NCBI GenBank assembly: GCA_963723455.1 | Contig: CAVRQM010000003.1 | Location: 248,001-312,000 of the forward strand | Origin: CAVRQM01 sp963723455 | GTDB lineage: Bacteria; Pseudomonadota; Alphaproteobacteria; Acetobacterales; Acetobacteraceae | Reading direction: 5' to 3' | DNA length: 64,000 nt | Position numbers and translations under genes: made by a program | The notes under the pieces: model-generated | The model's database searches: none | Told to the model about the DNA's origin: nothing | Seen by the model: only the letters and a program-made list of their open reading frames with translations | Part shown: piece by piece, positions 22,437 through 31,383 of the stretch | Layout: every line of letters begins with the position of its first letter | Numbering within the stretch: the stretch's first letter is position 1

Positions 22437-22470
22437 CCGTCCCCCGCAGCATGCAGCGGGAGCAGGGGTG

Positions 22471-23499
22471 ATGGGCTACAAGGTCGCGGTCGTTGGCGCC
22501 ACCGGGGCGGTCGGGCGCGAGATGCTCAAGACGCTGCATGAGCGCCGGTTTCCGGCCGACGAGGTGATCGCGCTGGCCTCCGGCCGCTCGGCCGGCACCG
22601 AGATCTCGTACGGCGAACAGGACGTGCTGCGCTGCCGGGCCCTGGACGGCTTCGATTTCCACGGCATCGACATCGGCCTGTTCAGCCCCGGCGCATCGGT
22701 CTCGGCGGTGCATGCGCCGCGCGCGGCCGAGGCCGGCTGCATCGTGATCGACAACACCAGCCAGTTCCGCATGGAGCCGGACGTGCCGCTGGTGGTGCCG
22801 GAGGTGAACCCGCAGGCGCTGACCCGGATCCGGCGCGGCATCGTCGCCAACCCGAACTGCTCGACCATCCAGATGGTCGTGGCGCTGAAGCCGCTGCACG
22901 ACCGCTGGCGGGCGAGGCGGGTGGTGGTGGCGACCTATCAGAGCGTATCCGGCGCCGGCAAGGAGGGCATGGACGAGCTGTTCAGCCAATCCAAGGGCAG
23001 CTTCGTCAACGACGCGCCCAGGATCGAGCAGTTCACCAAACAGATCGCCTTCAACGTGATCCCGCACATCGACCGCTTCATGGAGGACGGTTCGACCAAG
23101 GAGGAGTGGAAGATGGCGGTCGAGACGCGCAAGATCCTCGATCCGGATATCGCGGTGATGGCGACCTGCGTGCGCGTTCCGGTGTTCATCGGCCATGCCG
23201 AGGCGGTGCATGTCGAGTTCGAGCAGCCGGTCTCGGTGTCCGAGGCGCGGCTGCTGCTGCGTGACGCGCCGGGGGTGCAGTTGGTCGATGGGCGCGAGGA
23301 TGGCGGCTACGTGACGCCGCTGGACGCGCAGGGCGAGGACGCAACCTTCGTCAGCCGCCTGCGCCGCGATCCGACGGTGGCGAACGGGTTGGCGTTCTGG
23401 TGCGTGTCGGACAACCTGCGCAAGGGCGCGGCGCTGAACGCGGTGCAGATCGCCGAGCATTTGGTGGCGATGGGGGTGCTGGCGAAGCGGGCGGCGTAG
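22471..23499 (+). CDS. asd: Aspartate-semialdehyde dehydrogenase
   Basis: 342 residues from ATG 22471 with a GGGAGCAGGGG ribosome-binding region just upstream. N-terminal NADP fold (VAVVGATGAVGREML), catalytic Cys in VANPNCSTIQMVVAL, substrate Arg/Glu region QSVSGAGKEGMDEL and the late FWCVSDNLRKGAALNAVQIAE motif. Converts aspartyl-phosphate to aspartate semialdehyde for Lys/diaminopimelate, Thr and Met synthesis. Intact frame, standard length. Confidence 0.95.
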   Translation: MGYKVAVVGATGAVGREMLKTLHERRFPADEVIALASGRSAGTEISYGEQDVLRCRALDGFDFHGIDIGLFSPGASVSAVHAPRAAEAGCIVIDNTSQFRMEPDVPLVVPEVNPQALTRIRRGIVANPNCSTIQMVVALKPLHDRWRARRVVVATYQSVSGAGKEGMDELFSQSKGSFVNDAPRIEQFTKQIAFNVIPHIDRFMEDGSTKEEWKMAVETRKILDPDIAVMATCVRVPVFIGHAEAVHVEFEQPVSVSEARLLLRDAPGVQLVDGREDGGYVTPLDAQGEDATFVSRLRRDPTVANGLAFWCVSDNLRKGAALNAVQIAEHLVAMGVLAKRAA

Positions 23500-23638
23500 G
23501 GGTGAGTGGCAGATCCCGGGCGGCAATGGCCCAAGCGACGGCATGATGCGGCCTGCTTGATGCGATGCCGCGTCATTCCGGTTGACGTATGGGTGAAAAC
23601 ATTTTAGTGATCTGGAAGGATGTGAGCGGCTAGGTGTT

Positions 23639-24655
23639 TTGAAGCAAAATACGACGACAAAGCCAAAAGTCGCGATCTTTGGCAACTCCAATTCCATCAT
23701 GCGGTCATCATACGCTCGGAAGCTTGCAGAGCAGGGACAGTTTGAGGTCGCAAATTACTCGATTGGCGCGTCTCCCAACGTATCTTTGCTTTACTCGCTG
23801 ACCCAGGCTGCCGATCAACACTTTGATTATGTCATCGTTGAGCCTGCCGTGACTGATGCAGAATGGCTGCGCCTCGGCCATTATGATCGCAAGATGCTCG
23901 ACACCAACTTTCGCGAGTTCGTAAAGCAGGTGCGTGCCCGCTGGCAGGCCAGGATCATCCTGATAATCATACCGACTAGGCTCGAGATACTAGACGACGA
24001 GTTCAGCCCTCGGGACTACTATCGCGCGCTGATGGAAAGTATGGGTGAGAGATACATCGACCTGTACTCGGTATATGAACAGTTCTTTGCGGAAGATAGT
24101 AGCGCCCAGTCCATGTTCTTCCAGGACCGCCTGCATCTTTCGCCGTCCATGTTCAGCGTGCTGGCCAGCGCGTTGCAAGGCATGATGGCCGACGACGTGG
24201 CAGCGAGCCGGAGCGGCCACGCGACAACGCCGCTGCGGCAGGCTGGGTCGGCATCGTGTACGTTCGCCCGGCCGCAGACCATGCCCGGTGCCGAGCGCCG
24301 GGAAGTCGAGCGCGGCAACTCGTTCGTGACACAAAGATTCCTGCTCTTGAAAGATGGCGAAACCGTCGGCTTTCAGGCTGAGCGAGACTGCAGGCTGGTC
24401 GCGCTGGTGGTCAACCGGAAGGTCGCATCTGCTGTCGTCAGTATCGAATGCGAGCAGGCCTCCGAGCCGTTGCTCAAGGATCTTCGCCTGCGGCCCGACC
24501 CGAGGGGCACGTTCACGCTGCATGTCGTGCCGCTGAGGCGGCAGCTGCGCGGCAAATCGTTCCGGCTGCAAGTGCTGGCGGCGAATATGCAGCCTGATGC
24601 CGCTATCGAGTTCTACGAACTTCGCCGGAGCGCCGCGCAAGGGCGTCGGGCTTGA
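23639..24655 (+). CDS. SGNH/GDSL-hydrolase-like protein of unknown role, AT-richer than its surroundings
   Basis: 338 residues from a TTG at 23639; no better start is visible. Residues ~10-190 look like an SGNH fold: VAIFGNSNSIMRSSYARKL has Gly-Asn-Ser-Asn where GDSL is expected, NYSIGASPN provides the block II Gly, and FFQDRLHLSPSMF carries the block V Asp-x-x-His. The remaining ~140 residues form a separate beta-rich region. The first half is clearly lower in GC than neighbours and uses codons such as AAA, TTT and ATA that are rare elsewhere in the window. No signal peptide, so it would be cytoplasmic. Similar genes sit beside glycan and O-antigen loci as acyl-modifying enzymes, but there is no such locus here. 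Confidence 0.6.
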   Translation: MKQNTTTKPKVAIFGNSNSIMRSSYARKLAEQGQFEVANYSIGASPNVSLLYSLTQAADQHFDYVIVEPAVTDAEWLRLGHYDRKMLDTNFREFVKQVRARWQARIILIIIPTRLEILDDEFSPRDYYRALMESMGERYIDLYSVYEQFFAEDSSAQSMFFQDRLHLSPSMFSVLASALQGMMADDVAASRSGHATTPLRQAGSASCTFARPQTMPGAERREVERGNSFVTQRFLLLKDGETVGFQAERDCRLVALVVNRKVASAVVSIECEQASEPLLKDLRLRPDPRGTFTLHVVPLRRQLRGKSFRLQVLAANMQPDAAIEFYELRRSAAQGRRA

Positions 24656-25142
24656 GCTATGCGGGGCCGTGCTCGTCGAAGACGACGGCACACCCGTCAC
24701 GCTTCTGCCTTCCGACCATGCGGCGGCGCCCTTCGAGACTGCATCCGGGTCGCGGCGCAGCATTGTTTCGCTCAATTCGGCCAGCATGTCGCCGGAACAC
24801 ATCGAAACCGACATCAGAACCCGTGTGGAATCACTCAAGCTGGCGTGGCGTGACTTCCTGGAGGTGCACGTAGCCTTCGGACGAGTGACGTTCAGCAATA
24901 CCCTGGACGCGTTGTTTTCTCAAATTTCGACAGCGCCCGCTCTTGAGCCGGCGGCCGTCCTCGCGATGTTGGGCCGCGCTCTCTACCTGAACCGGCACAT
25001 CGAAGGTGCCTCGCGCTTTCTGGCCAAGGCCCGCCAGTTGCAACCGGGTGATCCGCTGGTGCAAAGCCTGCTGCGTCGGATCGCCGTCGAGTTCCGCGGG
25101 TGCAGACTGAGGGCGCAGGCTTCCGGAGCGGCTGCTGCCTGA
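24597..25142 (+). CDS. Hypothetical protein overlapping the SGNH-like gene; possibly its C-terminal part
   Basis: 181 residues in the +2-shifted frame. The ATG at 24597 gives a 59-base overlap with the previous gene, unusually long for this window. Residues from ~15 (GVGLELCGAVLVEDDGTPV) look like coherent protein, and the last third (MLGRALYLNRHIEGASRFLAKARQLQPGD) resembles a TPR pair. Either an independent gene starts here or further down at ATG 24783, or a one-base error near 24640 separates one larger two-domain protein into two frames. No recognisable family. Confidence 0.45.
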   Translation: MPLSSSTNFAGAPRKGVGLELCGAVLVEDDGTPVTLLPSDHAAAPFETASGSRRSIVSLNSASMSPEHIETDIRTRVESLKLAWRDFLEVHVAFGRVTFSNTLDALFSQISTAPALEPAAVLAMLGRALYLNRHIEGASRFLAKARQLQPGDPLVQSLLRRIAVEFRGCRLRAQASGAAAA

Positions 25143-25199
25143 GAGCGTTGTCCAGCCGCTGCTGCCGCCTATCTATGCTGCAACGCGGAATTGAGGACG

Positions 25200-25631
25200 A
25201 TGCAGGACACGCGCGACGCGCTGCTACTGGGCCGGACCACTGACGGGCGCATCGTGCGCCGGCCGCTGTCGCCGCATCTGCAGGTCTATCGGCCGCAGAT
25301 CACCTCCGTCCTGTCCATCCTGCACCGCGTCACCGGCGTCGCGCTGTCGGCGGGCACCCTGCTGCTGGCCTGGTGGCTGATCGCGGCCGCGGCGTCGGAC
25401 GGGGCCTATGGCGCGGTCTCGGCCGTGCTCCGATCCTGGCTCGGGCTGCTGGTGCTGTTCGGCTGGACGGTCGCGATGTGGTATCACTTCTGCAACGGCC
25501 TGCGCCATCTCGCGTGGGACGCGGGCTACGGCTATGACCTGACCGCCACGCACCGGACCGGGTGGCTGGTGGTGGCGGCTACCGCGGCGCTGACCGTGGC
25601 GACCTGGATCGGCGTGGCGGTGGTGGCCTGA
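25200..25631 (+). CDS. sdhC: Succinate dehydrogenase cytochrome b556 subunit
   Basis: 143 residues from ATG 25200 (GAGG 7 bases upstream; a TTG at 25191 is also possible). Diagnostic SdhC motifs: RPLSPHLQVYRPQ, SILHRVTGVALSAG and, in the second span, WYHFCNGLRHLAWD with the haem-ligand His. Three membrane segments. It anchors SdhAB in the inner membrane and binds haem b and ubiquinone with SdhD. First gene of the operon; sdhD starts on its stop codon (TGATG). Confidence 0.93.
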   Translation: MQDTRDALLLGRTTDGRIVRRPLSPHLQVYRPQITSVLSILHRVTGVALSAGTLLLAWWLIAAAASDGAYGAVSAVLRSWLGLLVLFGWTVAMWYHFCNGLRHLAWDAGYGYDLTATHRTGWLVVAATAALTVATWIGVAVVA

Positions 25632-26053
25632 TGTCGCAGACGACCAATACCGGACAGCTCAAGGCCCCGCAGGCCCGGGTGCTGCGCTCGCAACTCGGCC
25701 GGGCGCGCGGGCTGGGCGCGGCCAGGACCGGAACGACGCATTGGTGGGCCGAGCGCGTCACCTCGCTGGCGCTGGCGCCGCTGACCGTCTGGTTCGTTTG
25801 GTTCGCCCTGCATCTGGCGGGCGACGGCCGCGCGCAGGTGGCGCGCAGCGTCGCCCATCCTGTCACCGCGACCCTGCTGCTGGCCACCGTGCTGCTGACC
25901 TTCCACCACATGCAGCTTGGTCTGCAGGTGGTGATTGAGGACTACGCCCGCGCCAGCCTGCGCACCGCGCTGATCCTGGCGATGAAGGCGGCGACGGTGC
26001 TGCTGGCGCTGGCCTGCGTCGTGGCGGTGCTGAAGCTGGCTTTCGCGGGCTGA
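25631..26053 (+). CDS. sdhD: Succinate dehydrogenase membrane anchor subunit
   Basis: 140 residues. RARGLGAARTGTTHWWAERV is the usual alphaproteobacterial SdhD opening (Gly-rich, then the conserved Trp), followed by three spans; TFHHMQLGLQVVIEDYARA contains the His ligand and quinone-site Asp-Tyr. Five bases separate it from sdhA. Forms the quinone-reducing site with SdhC. Confidence 0.93.
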   Translation: MSQTTNTGQLKAPQARVLRSQLGRARGLGAARTGTTHWWAERVTSLALAPLTVWFVWFALHLAGDGRAQVARSVAHPVTATLLLATVLLTFHHMQLGLQVVIEDYARASLRTALILAMKAATVLLALACVVAVLKLAFAG

Positions 26054-26058
26054 ATGCG

Positions 26059-27870
26059 ATGAATGCGATCACGATGCCATCCGCCCGCGCCTACACGGTC
26101 ATCGACCATACCTATGACGTGGTCGTGGTTGGCGCCGGCGGGGCGGGGCTGCGCGCGACGCTCGGCCTGGGCGCCGCCGGCCTGACGACCGCGTGCCTGA
26201 CCAAGGTGTTCCCGACCCGCAGCCACACCGTCGCCGCCCAGGGCGGCATCGGCGCGGCGCTCGGCAACATGGGGCCGGATGACTGGCGCTGGCACATGTA
26301 CGACACCGTGAAGGGGTCGGACTGGCTGGGCGACCAGGACGCCATCGAGTACATGTGCCGCGAGGCGATCCCGGCGATATACGAGCTGGAGCATTTCGGC
26401 GTGCCGTTCAGCCGAACGGCCGATGGCCGCATCTACCAGCGACCGTTTGGCGGCCACATGCAGGATTACGGCAAGACCCCGGCGATGCGCGCCTGCGCCG
26501 CCGCCGACCGCACCGGCCACGCCATCCTGCACACTCTGTACCAGCAATCTCTGAAGCACGCGGTCGAGTTCTTCGTCGAGTATTTCGCGCTGGATCTCAT
26601 CATGGACGAGGACGGCGCCTGCCGCGGCGTTATGGCGTGGTGCCTGGAGGACGGCTCCATGCACCGCTTCCGCGCGCAGCGGGTGGTGCTGGCCACCGGC
26701 GGCTATGGCCGCGCCTACCTGTCCTGCACCTCGGCGCATACCTGCACCGGCGACGGCGGCGGCATGGTGCTGCGCGCCGGGCTGCCGACGCAGGACATGG
26801 AGTTCGTGCAGTTCCACCCGACCGGGATCTTCCCCGCCGGCTGCCTGATTACCGAGGGGGCGCGCGGCGAGGGCGGGTATCTGACCAACAGCGAGGGCGA
26901 GCGGTTCATGGAGCGCTATGCGCCGACCGCCAAGGATCTGGCCAGCCGCGACGTGGTCAGCCGCTCCATGACCATCGAGATCAGCGAGGGCCGCGGCGTC
27001 GGCCCGAACCGCGACCACATCGAGTTGCACCTTGAGCATCTGGGCGCGGAGATCCTGCACGAACGCCTGCCGGGCATCGGCGAGACAGCCCGGGTGTTCG
27101 CCGGCGTGGACGTCACGAAGCAGCCGATTCCGGTGCTGCCGACGGTGCACTACAACATGGGCGGCATCCCCACGAACCTGCACACCGAGGTGCTGCGCCC
27201 GACCGCGGCCGATCCCGACGCCGTGGTGCCCGGGCTGATGGCGATCGGCGAGGCGGCCTGCGTATCGGTGCACGGCGCCAACCGTCTCGGCACCAATTCG
27301 CTGCTGGATCTGGTGGTGTTCGGCCGCGCGGCGGCGCAGCGCGCGGCGGCGACCGTGCATGCCGGCGCCACCCAGGCGCCGCTGCCGCCGCGCGCCGGCG
27401 AGGCGGCGCTGGACCGCTTCGACCGCATGCGCCATGCCAGCGGCGGCACGCGCGTCGCGGCGCTGCGCGCCGAACTGCAGCGCACCATGCAGGCCCACGC
27501 GGCGGTGTTCCGCAACGGCGAGAGCCTCAGCCAGGGCGTCGAGAAGATGCGGGCGCTGTGGGGCGGCCGGCCGGACTTGTCGGTGTCCGACCGCAGCCTG
27601 ATCTGGAACAGCGACCTGATGGAGGCGCTGGAGCTGGACAATCTCATGGGCAACGCGATGGCCACGATGGTCAGCGCGCAGGCGCGGCCGGAAAGCCGAG
27701 GCGCGCACGCGCACGACGACTTCCCCGAGCGCGACGATGCCGAGTGGATGCGCCACAGCCTGTCCTGGTGCGACGAGCGCGGCGACGTGACCCTGGGCTA
27801 CCGTCCGGTGGCGATGCGGACCCTGACCAACGAGGTCAGCGTGTTCCCGCCCAAGAAGCGGGTGTATTAG
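26059..27870 (+). CDS. sdhA: Succinate dehydrogenase flavoprotein subunit
   Basis: 603 residues, intact. FAD fold VVVVGAGGAGLRA at the N-terminus; RSHTVAAQGGIGAALGN contains the His that binds FAD covalently; substrate residues are in the segments FHPTGIFPAGCLITEGARGE and HGANRLGTNSLLDLVVFGR. C-terminal domain ends in PKKRVY. Oxidises succinate to fumarate and passes electrons to SdhB. The next coding sequence is not sdhB but a small DUF29 gene. Confidence 0.97.
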   Translation: MNAITMPSARAYTVIDHTYDVVVVGAGGAGLRATLGLGAAGLTTACLTKVFPTRSHTVAAQGGIGAALGNMGPDDWRWHMYDTVKGSDWLGDQDAIEYMCREAIPAIYELEHFGVPFSRTADGRIYQRPFGGHMQDYGKTPAMRACAAADRTGHAILHTLYQQSLKHAVEFFVEYFALDLIMDEDGACRGVMAWCLEDGSMHRFRAQRVVLATGGYGRAYLSCTSAHTCTGDGGGMVLRAGLPTQDMEFVQFHPTGIFPAGCLITEGARGEGGYLTNSEGERFMERYAPTAKDLASRDVVSRSMTIEISEGRGVGPNRDHIELHLEHLGAEILHERLPGIGETARVFAGVDVTKQPIPVLPTVHYNMGGIPTNLHTEVLRPTAADPDAVVPGLMAIGEAACVSVHGANRLGTNSLLDLVVFGRAAAQRAAATVHAGATQAPLPPRAGEAALDRFDRMRHASGGTRVAALRAELQRTMQAHAAVFRNGESLSQGVEKMRALWGGRPDLSVSDRSLIWNSDLMEALELDNLMGNAMATMVSAQARPESRGAHAHDDFPERDDAEWMRHSLSWCDERGDVTLGYRPVAMRTLTNEVSVFPPKKRVY

Positions 27871-27871
27871 C

Positions 27872-28323
27872 GTGGACATGCTCCCGAGCGAGGCGAGCTA
27901 CGAAGCCGACTTCCACGCCTGGGCGCACGAGCAGGCGGCGCTGCTGCGCGCCGGCCGCGTGGCGGAGCTGGGTTCGCGCATAGTGCCGAGGAGATCGAGG
28001 CGCTGGGACGCAGCGAACGGCGGCAGCTGGTGCATCGGCTGAAGGTGTTGCTGCTGCATCTGCTGAAATGGCAGTACCAGCCGGAGCTGCGCGGCAGGAG
28101 CTGGCGCTGGACGATCGACGAGAAACGGCGCGCCGTCGCCGACCACCTGGACGAAAATCCCAGCCTGCACGGCCATCTGGATGAGGCCATTCGCCACGCA
28201 TATGGCGCGGCCGTGCTGCGCGCCGAGCGCGAGACGAACCTGCCGCGCGACATGTTCCCGTGGGCGTGTCCCTACACGCCGGGGCAGGTCGCGGTCCCTG
28301 ATTTCTGGCCTGAGCCGGCCTGA
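27872..28323 (+). CDS. DUF29-family protein inserted between sdhA and sdhB (one frame break)
   Basis: About 150 residues when the frame is restored. From the GTG at 27872: YEADFHAWAHEQAALLRAGR, then after a one-base shift near 27980 HSAEEIEALGRSERRQL, LLLHLLKWQYQPELR, SWRWTIDEKRRAVADHL, NPSLHGHLDEAI and the ending WACPYTPGQVAVPDFWPEPA. This is the full DUF29 pattern. The family is common in cyanobacteria and alphaproteobacteria, often in several copies, with no known function. It begins one base after sdhA ends and finishes 15 bases before sdhB, so it is transcribed with the sdh operon. Confidence 0.85.
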
Positions 28324-28338
28324 TCCGAAGGAAGCCTC

Positions 28339-29118
28339 ATGGCCGAGTTCCGCCTGCCCGCTAACAGCCGCGTGCGCCCCGGCAAGACCCATCCCGATCC
28401 CGCCGCCAGGCGGCCGAAATCGTTCAAGGTCTATCGCTGGAACCCCGACGACGGCGAGAACCCGCGCCTTGACACGTTCGAAATCGATCTCGACCGTTGC
28501 GGGCCGATGGTGCTGGACGCGCTCAACAAGATCAAGAACGAAATCGATCCGACCCTGACCTATCGCCGCTCCTGCCGCGAGGGCATCTGCGGCTCGTGTT
28601 CCATGAACATCGACGGGGTCAACACGCTGGCCTGCCTGAAGCCGATCGAGGAGGTGCAGGGCGCGGTCAGGATCTACCCGCTGCCGCACATGGCGGTGGT
28701 CAAGGATCTGGTGCCGGATCTGTCCATGGCCTACGCGCAGCTGCGCAGCATCGAACCATGGCTGCAGGCCGACACGCCGCCGCCGCCGGATGCCGAGCGC
28801 CTGCAATCGCCGGCCGAGCGCAAGCAGCTGGACGGATTGTGGGAGTGCATCCTGTGCTTCTGCTGCACCACCTCCTGTCCAAGCTATTGGTGGAACGGCG
28901 ACCGCTATCTCGGGCCGGCGGTGCTGCTGCAGGCCTACCGCTGGATCGCCGACAGCCGCGACGAGGCGACCGGCGAGCGGCTGGACTCGCTGCAGGACCC
29001 GTTCAAGCTGTATCGCTGCCACACCATCATGAACTGCACCCAGACCTGCCCGAAGGGGCTGAACCCGGCGCAGGCCATCGGGCACATCAAGACGCTGATG
29101 GTGGAGCGGCAGGGGTAG
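28339..29118 (+). CDS. sdhB: Succinate dehydrogenase iron-sulfur subunit
   Basis: 259 residues. [2Fe-2S] cluster ligands in SCREGICGSCSMNIDG followed by NTLAC; [4Fe-4S] in CILCFCCTTSCPSYWWN; [3Fe-4S]/[4Fe-4S] ligands in CHTIMNCTQTCPKGLNPAQA. Connects the flavin to the membrane quinone site. AAGGAAG precedes the ATG. Intact. Completes an sdhCDAB set interrupted only by the DUF29 gene. Confidence 0.96.
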   Translation: MAEFRLPANSRVRPGKTHPDPAARRPKSFKVYRWNPDDGENPRLDTFEIDLDRCGPMVLDALNKIKNEIDPTLTYRRSCREGICGSCSMNIDGVNTLACLKPIEEVQGAVRIYPLPHMAVVKDLVPDLSMAYAQLRSIEPWLQADTPPPPDAERLQSPAERKQLDGLWECILCFCCTTSCPSYWWNGDRYLGPAVLLQAYRWIADSRDEATGERLDSLQDPFKLYRCHTIMNCTQTCPKGLNPAQAIGHIKTLMVERQG

Positions 29119-29155
29119 GCGGATGATCGAAGGGTCTGCGGGGCCGTAGCGGCGG

Positions 29156-29812
29156 ATGTATTCCGGCACTCTCGCTACCTCGCGCGCGGCGGCCTGGCGC
29201 GACAGCCTGTTCGTCGATCACGCCATCTTCCGCACCGTGTGGGACAATCTTGCCGAGGTGATCCCCGGCCGGCTGTACCGCGCCAATCATCCGACGCCCG
29301 GCCGGCTGGCCCGCTACGCCGGGCGGCTCGGCCTGCGCACGCTGGTCAACCTGCGCGGGCACCGGCAATGCGGCTCCGACGCGCTGTCCCGCGACGCCGC
29401 CGCACGGCTCGGCCTGACGCATATCGACATGGCGTTCGAGAGCCGTGGCGCGCCGCATCGCGAGCGCATCCTGCGCTTCGCCGGCATCTACGCCAGCATG
29501 GCCACCCCGGCGCTGATGCATTGCAAGTCCGGCGCCGACCGCGCGGGACTTGCGGCCGGGCTGGCGATCCTGTTCGAGGGCGGCACGGCGGCCCAGGCGT
29601 TGCGCCAGTTGTCATGGCGCTATGGCCATTTCAGCCGCAGCCCGACCGGCATCCTCGACGCCTTCTTCATCCATTACGCGACGGTGGCCGAGGGCCGGGT
29701 GCCGTTCCTGCAATGGGTCGAACGCGACTATGACGAGCAGGCGTTGCGCGCCACGTTCAGGGCGAGCGGCCTGTCGAGCTTCGTCAACGACCGGCTGCTG
29801 GCGCGCGAGTAG
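29156..29812 (+). CDS. Dual-specificity/tyrosine phosphatase-like protein
   Basis: 218 residues. The Cys-x5-Arg phosphatase loop is clear in ALMHCKSGADRAGLAAGLAIL (catalytic Cys near residue 123), with LRTLVNLRGH upstream acting as the general-acid region of this family. Fold resembles atypical DSP/Siw14-type phosphatases, several of which act on inositol pyrophosphates or on phosphotyrosine in regulation of capsule synthesis. It lies 37 bases after sdhB on the same strand. Its 3' end overlaps the convergent methyltransferase by 29 bases. Substrate unknown. Confidence 0.8.
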   Translation: MYSGTLATSRAAAWRDSLFVDHAIFRTVWDNLAEVIPGRLYRANHPTPGRLARYAGRLGLRTLVNLRGHRQCGSDALSRDAAARLGLTHIDMAFESRGAPHRERILRFAGIYASMATPALMHCKSGADRAGLAAGLAILFEGGTAAQALRQLSWRYGHFSRSPTGILDAFFIHYATVAEGRVPFLQWVERDYDEQALRATFRASGLSSFVNDRLLARE

Positions 29813-30439
29813 CCAGGCGGAACAGCGTCACGACGCGCTCCAGCCGGTCCTCAAGCTCCATCGTGGTCGGCACGGCGTAGCGCGCGACCGCCTCGGCGCC
29901 ATCCGGCGGCACGTAGGCCCGCCCGGGATCGGCGATCCACACCTGCGCGCGCCGGGCCATGCCGCGCAGCCAGGGCAGGATGTGCCGCGTCATCGGCGCC
30001 TCGTAGCAGACGTCGCCGCACAGGATGACGTCCCAGCGGCAGTCCTGGCCGACCACATCCCGATCGAGCGCCGTCACCACGACGCCGTTCGCGCCGGCGT
30101 TCAGGCGGATCGCCGCCGCGGCCAGCGGGTCGATGTCGGCCGCCTCGACGCTTGCCGCGCCGGCGCGCGCGCAGGCGATGGCGGCCAGGCCGCAGCCCGC
30201 GGCGAAATCCAGCACGCGGCGGCCGGCGACCGCATGCGGGTGGTCCAGCACGTATCGCGCCAGAGCCTCGCTGCCGGGCCAGGCAAAGGCCCAGAACGGC
30301 GGCTCGACGCCGGCGCGCCGCAGCCAGACCTCGGTCGCCTGCCAGATCGGCGTGATTTCCGTGGCCAGATACAGCGGGATCTCGGGCGCGAGGAGCGCAC
30401 GCGACCGGCGGTGTTGGCGCGGATGAACGCCGCCGGCAT
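29784..30439 (-). CDS. Class I SAM-dependent methyltransferase, ETFB/protein-lysine methyltransferase-like (one frame break)
   Basis: About 217 residues from MPAAFIRANTA, 3 bases after the ubiA stop. A shift near 30400 joins FIRANTA to RALLAPEIPLYLATEITPIWQATE; the family normally opens this way. The SAM motif I is RVLDFAAGCGLAAIACARAGA and motif II/III are AADIDPLAAAAIRLNA and WDVILCGDVCYEA. Bacterial relatives are often annotated as nicotinamide N-methyltransferase-like or 50S L11/ETF-beta lysine methyltransferase. Target cannot be fixed. A longer in-frame reading to 30893 is an accidental join to ubiA. Confidence 0.75.
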
Positions 30440-30442
30440 CGG

Positions 30443-31347
30443 TCACAGCCGGCCCGAGCAGGACCGCCAGCGCCACCGCCAGCCCCGCGTCGCGGTTGGA
30501 GTTGAACAGGCGCAGGCACAGACCGGGGTCGTCGATGTCCAGGCGGACGACCTGCCGCGCCAGCAGGGCGGCGGGCAGGATCAGCGCCAGGTAGAACGGC
30601 GCCCCCAGGCCGGCCTGCCTGCCGGCCAGCGCCAGCAGCGCCAGCGTGGCCGCGTAGCAGGCGGCCAGGAACGGCCGGGTCGCGCGCGCCGAACAGCCGC
30701 GCGGTGCTGCGCACGCCGACCAGCGCGTCGTCCTCGCGGTCCTGATGCGCATAGACGGTGTCATAGCCGAGGATCCAGGCGATCGCCGCGCGCATACAGC
30801 AGCGCCGCGGCGGCATCGAGCCGGCCGGCGGCCGCGGCGTAGCCCATCGGCGCGCCCCAGCCAAAGGTGACGCCCAGCATCGCCTGCGGCCACCAGGTCA
30901 CCCGCTTGGCCAACGGATAGAGCGCCACCAGCGCCAGCGAGGCCACGCCCAGCGCCTGCGCCAGCGGCCGCAAGGCTCAGCAGGATCAGCAGGCTCGCGG
31001 CCAGCAGCGCCGGCCAGGAAACCCAGCGCGTGGCGCATCCGCAGCGCGCCCGAGGCCAGCGGCCGTCCGGCGGTGCGGGTCACCTGGCGGTCCATGTCGC
31101 GGTCCCACATGTCGTTGACCACGCAGCCGGCGCCGCGCATCAGCACCGCGCCGACCGCGAACAGCGCCACCTGGCGCAGCGTCGCTGCGGCCGGCGCCCG
31201 CGCCAGCAGGATCGACCACAGGCCGGGCAGGAACAGCAGCCAGGCGCCGATCGGCCGGTCCAGCCGGGCCAGCAGCGCGTATGGCCGCCAGCCGTCGGGC
31301 AGGCGCGCGACCCAGCCGCCGGCGCGGATGTCGGTATGTGCGGACAT
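30443..31347 (-). CDS. ubiA: 4-hydroxybenzoate polyprenyltransferase (frame broken at least four times)
   Basis: Fragments in order: WRPYALLARLDRPIGAWLLF, then the first Asp-rich motif CVVNDMWDRDMDRQVTRTAG and RPLASGALRM; then LGVASLALVALYPLAKRVTW with FGWGAPMGYAA; then the second Asp-rich site GYDTVYAHQDREDDALVG; then LCLRLFNSNRDAGLAVALA. All are diagnostic of UbiA. Breaks fall near 31010, 30975, 30800, 30685 and 30455. The product would be an inner-membrane enzyme with eight or nine spans, attaching the polyprenyl tail in ubiquinone synthesis. Start taken at ATG 31347; an upstream ATG at 31368 exists. Divergent from rsmE with 36 bases between starts. Confidence 0.8.
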
Positions 31348-31383
31348 GGCTGCTACTGTGGCCGCCATGGATGCCGGGTCAAC

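Noticed and set aside
29784..30893. A single 369-residue UbiA-methyltransferase fusion
   Set aside because: The methyltransferase has its own start (30439) just after a ubiA stop at 30443 in the other frame; the join comes from frame breaks.
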